A stretch of 64,000 nt of DNA from Halorubrum californiense DSM 19288 (GTDB lineage: Archaea; Halobacteriota; Halobacteria; Halobacteriales; Haloferacaceae). Below, in pieces: positions 61,443-64,000 of the stretch (the first letter of the stretch is position 1; every line of letters starts with the position of its first letter). The position numbers and the translations under genes were made by a program. A model generated the notes under the pieces. That model saw only the letters and a program-made list of their open reading frames with translations. It had not been told where the DNA came from and ran no database searches. The stretch is from the NCBI RefSeq assembly GCF_000336875.1, contig NZ_AOJK01000021.1, positions 9,433-73,432 on the forward strand, read 5' to 3'.

Positions 61443-63101
61443 ATGAGCGACGAGACCCGCGTCGAGTGGCGCGACTGGGGCCCCGAGGCGTTCGCCGAGG
61501 CCGACGAGCGCGACCGCCCGGTGCTGCTCTCGCTGTCGGCCACCTGGTGCGAGGGCTGTCACGAGATGGACGCGATCACCTACGCCGAGCCGCGGATCGC
61601 GGCCAACGTCAACGAGGGGTTCGTCCCCGTCCGCGTCGACGTCGACCGCCACCCGCGGGTGCGCGAGCGGTACAACATGGGCGGGTTCCCCACGACCGCC
61701 TTCCTCACGTCCGAGGGGAAGCTGCTGACCGGCGCGGGCTACCTCGACGTCGACGGGATGCGGCAGGTCCTCGAATCGGTCCGGGAGATGTGGGCCGACA
61801 AGGGCCGCGCGGCCGGCCGTGTCCCCCGCGCGCTCGACGCGGACCTGCCGCCCCGCGGCGAACTGACCGACGAGATAGAGAGCCACCTGGCCGGCCAGCT
61901 GGAGGCGAAGTCCGACGACGAGTACGCCGGCTGGGGGACGGACGCGAAGTTCCCGCTCCCGCGGACCGTCGAGTTCGCGCTGAAGCGCGACCGGAACCGC
62001 GCGCTCCGGACGCTCGACGCGGTCCGCGACCACCTCGCGGACGACGTCGACGGCGGCTTCTTCCGCTACGCGGGGACCCGCGACTGGGGGGACGTCGCCT
62101 ACGAGAAGCCGCTCGACACGAACGCCGCCGTGACCCGCGCGTTCGCGAACGCCTTCCTCTACACCGGCGACGAGGCGTACCTCGACCCCGCGCTCGACGC
62201 CGTCGGCTTCCTCACCGACGACCTCTGGACCGGCTACGGCGTCGGCGGGAGCCTCGGCCCCGGGCTCGGCCGCGCCTACTACGCCGCGCCCGCCGCGGAT
62301 CGCGCCGACCTCGACGAGCCGCGCCGCGACCTGACGGCGTTCGCCGGCGGCAACGCGCTCGCCGCGGACGCGCTGTTCGCGGTGGCCGCCTACACCGACG
62401 ACGAGCGCGCCCGCGAGTACGCGGACCGGATCCTCGACGGCCTCGAACGCGACCTGATCGACGCCGAGAGCGGCGCGGTGACCCACTACCGCGGCAGCGA
62501 CGAGGCCGGCGAGACCGACCTGCTGGAGGACGCCGCCCGCGTCGTCGGGGCGTACGTCCGCGCCGCCGGGGTGCGCGGCGAGGGCGCCGACGTCGCCCGC
62601 GCGGTCGCGGACCGGGCGATCGACCGGCTTCACGTCGACGGGTCGTTCGTCGACGGGCCGCGCTCGGGCCCGGGGCTGCTCGACCGGTCGTTCCGCCCGC
62701 TCGACGCCAACGTCGAGATGGCGTCGTCCCTGCTCGACTTGGCGGCGCTCACCGGCGACGAGCGCTACCGCGAAGTCGCCCGGGAGACCGCCGAGGCGTT
62801 CGCCGGCGCCACCGAGCGGCTGAGCGTTCAGGTCGCCGACTACGGAAGCCTCGCGGGGCGACTCCGACGCGAGACGACCGTCGTCGCGGTCGGGACCGAA
62901 CCCGGGAGCGACCTCCACCGCGCCGCGTGGCGGGTCGCGGACCACGAGAAGGTGATCGCGCCGAACGCCCACGAGGCCGACGCGCCCGCGCCGCGGACGG
63001 TCCCGGAGGGGACCGCTGTCGTCCTCGCGGGCGACGAGGCCTCCGAGACCGCGGAAACGCCCGACGAGTTGATGGACCGCGTCGGCGACGTCATGGCCTG
63101 A
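61443..63101 (+). CDS. DUF255 thioredoxin-like protein (YyaL/SPATA20 family)
   Basis: This 552-residue protein has an N-terminal thioredoxin-like domain with ATWCEGCHEMD (CxxC) and a cis-Pro in GGFPTTAFL. A long (alpha/alpha)6-type barrel domain follows, like N-acylglucosamine 2-epimerases (GWGTDAKFPLP, DGGFFRYAG, EKPLDTNAAV). It is shorter than many bacterial homologs (about 650-700 residues). Function is unclear, possibly redox or carbohydrate related. Confidence 0.85.
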   Translation: MSDETRVEWRDWGPEAFAEADERDRPVLLSLSATWCEGCHEMDAITYAEPRIAANVNEGFVPVRVDVDRHPRVRERYNMGGFPTTAFLTSEGKLLTGAGYLDVDGMRQVLESVREMWADKGRAAGRVPRALDADLPPRGELTDEIESHLAGQLEAKSDDEYAGWGTDAKFPLPRTVEFALKRDRNRALRTLDAVRDHLADDVDGGFFRYAGTRDWGDVAYEKPLDTNAAVTRAFANAFLYTGDEAYLDPALDAVGFLTDDLWTGYGVGGSLGPGLGRAYYAAPAADRADLDEPRRDLTAFAGGNALAADALFAVAAYTDDERAREYADRILDGLERDLIDAESGAVTHYRGSDEAGETDLLEDAARVVGAYVRAAGVRGEGADVARAVADRAIDRLHVDGSFVDGPRSGPGLLDRSFRPLDANVEMASSLLDLAALTGDERYREVARETAEAFAGATERLSVQVADYGSLAGRLRRETTVVAVGTEPGSDLHRAAWRVADHEKVIAPNAHEADAPAPRTVPEGTAVVLAGDEASETAETPDELMDRVGDVMA

Positions 63102-63193
63102 CAAACGAGCCCGCCCCGGACGACATGGCGGCGGAATCGTTCTCACGCCGCCGGTCGGTCGCGGCGCCGACACGAATCGTAAACAGGCGACGC

Positions 63194-63200
63194 GTTTATA
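63194..63200 (+). promoter_or_regulatory. TATA-like box of the TrmB-type gene
   Basis: GTTTATA lies about 27 bases before ATG 63224, suited to leaderless transcription. Confidence 0.55.
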
Positions 63201-63223
63201 CGGGTGCCGCGGCATCCCCGGGT

Positions 63224-64000
63224 ATGGCATCTCTCCGCGATTTGGGGCTCTCCGAGTACGAGGGCCGGGCGTACCGGGCGCTCCTCCGGACCGGGCCGAC
63301 GACGGCGAAGGACCTCTCGCGGGCCAGCGAGGTCCCGATGGGGCGGATCTACGACGTGCTCAACAGCCTGGAGCAGCACAACCTCGTCCGCAGTCAGGCC
63401 GCGAGTCGGCCGAAGAAGTACGTCGCGGTCGAGCCGGACGCCGCGCTCGACCGCCTCCTCGATGAGAAGAAACAGGAGCTACAGACGCAGGCCGAGCAGT
63501 ACGAGTCGGTCGTCGACGAGCTCTCGACCGAACTCGACGCCGGCGAGCCGGTCGACGGCCAGTTCTGGACCGCGGCGGTCGGCGCCGAGGAGGCGACGGA
63601 CCTCCTCTTAGAGCGGATCGCCGCCGCGGAGCGCCGGGTCGTCGTGGTCGCCGGGGCGCCCGCGACCGGCTTCGACCTCGGGACGATCGGCGAGCGCGTG
63701 ACCGCCGAGCTGGAGGCCGCGCTCGACCGCGGCGTGGAGATCCGGGTGCTCTTGTCGCCGGAGACGGTCGACGAGCTCCCGCGGAGCGTCGGTCGCCGGT
63801 ACACCGCGGAGCTGGCGGACATGGAGGGGTTCGAGGTCCGGACGTCGCCGAACGTGGACGGGACGTTCAACGTGTTCGACGAGATCGAGGTGTGTATCGA
63901 GGTGCCGCACCCCTTGTCGGCGGACGAGCCGTTCGCGATGATCGACGTGAAGGACATCGAGTTCGCGACGAGCGTGAAAGACCAGTTCGAGCCGCGCTGG
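63224..64000 (+). CDS. TrmB-family transcriptional regulator (partial)
   Basis: The first 259 residues from ATG 63224 are present and the gene runs out of the window. Residues 1-75 form the TrmB winged helix (LGLSEYEGRAYRALLRTGP, AKDLSRASEVPMGRIYDVLNSLEQHNLV), then a coiled coil (LLDEKKQELQTQAEQYESVVDEL) and the effector domain. TrmB proteins sense sugars or other ligands and control metabolic genes. The regulated genes cannot be named. Confidence 0.88.
   Translation, partial: MASLRDLGLSEYEGRAYRALLRTGPTTAKDLSRASEVPMGRIYDVLNSLEQHNLVRSQAASRPKKYVAVEPDAALDRLLDEKKQELQTQAEQYESVVDELSTELDAGEPVDGQFWTAAVGAEEATDLLLERIAAAERRVVVVAGAPATGFDLGTIGERVTAELEAALDRGVEIRVLLSPETVDELPRSVGRRYTAELADMEGFEVRTSPNVDGTFNVFDEIEVCIEVPHPLSADEPFAMIDVKDIEFATSVKDQFEPRW

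Noticed and set aside
1-64000. CRISPR array or tRNA gene at the island edge
   Set aside because: No regularly spaced repeats and no cloverleaf with a recognisable T-loop were seen by reading; a tRNA search program would settle this.

Overview
The window is haloarchaeal DNA (class Halobacteria). The right half (about 29.5-64 kb) is very GC-rich and encodes strongly acidic proteins of families typical of this class: a ba3-type oxidase, a CheF/HEAT chemotaxis set, the pentose bisphosphate pathway, an autoantigen-p27-type zinc ribbon, a TrmB regulator and Tat lipoproteins. The genus cannot be fixed from sequence reading alone; Halorubrum or a relative is plausible.

The left part (1 to about 29.5 kb) is an accessory island with lower GC, many hypothetical genes, mobile DNA and defence genes. 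It carries (i) an extra MCM helicase (469-2532); (ii) a candidate defence locus of two divergent units: a coiled-coil/zinc protein, a SNF2 helicase and a C2H2-HNH nuclease on the minus strand, and a DUF499-type ATPase followed by a DUF1156 DNA methylase on the plus strand (2620-12444); (iii) a DUF429 gene split by a complete ISH3-like insertion sequence with a 5-bp target duplication (12535-14658); (iv) a group of small membrane and winged-helix proteins (14748-16589); (v) an McrB/McrC-like restriction pair (17287-20279); (vi) a serine recombinase next to a truncated membrane gene and a perfect 18-bp palindrome (22093-23012); (vii) small zinc-ribbon and TRAM proteins (23797-24732); (viii) a two-gene Pycsar-like module, a class III cyclase plus a PycTM/DUF5706-type membrane effector (25061-26305), between orphan insertion-sequence ends; and (ix) a pair of paralogous hypothetical genes, one truncated (27387-28903). 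The island ends abruptly at about 29,500 inside a phospholipase-D-like gene, of which only the 3' end remains here.

The core part contains, in order: a DHH/RecJ-type phosphoesterase; a JAMM metalloprotease overlapping an FAD synthase; a heme O synthase with a CtaA-like N-terminal extension; a SelT/W-like protein; a Cu-type P-ATPase; the cbaDBAE-like terminal oxidase operon with divergent promoters; thioredoxin, SufU and zinc-ribbon proteins; phosphoglucosamine mutase; and two lipoproteins sharing a C-terminal domain. A chemotaxis cluster follows (KaiC-like ATPases and CheW on the minus strand; CheB-CheA-CheR-HEAT-CheF on the plus strand in one overlapping operon). Next come a four-gene non-carboxylating pentose bisphosphate operon (HAD phosphatase, class II aldolase, ribose-1,5-bisphosphate isomerase, PfkB kinase), an asparaginase, a DUF255 protein and a partial TrmB-type regulator.

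Several core genes have a TATA-like box about 25-30 bases before the start codon, consistent with leaderless transcripts, and many operon genes overlap by ATGA or TGATG. No tRNA, rRNA or CRISPR array was seen.
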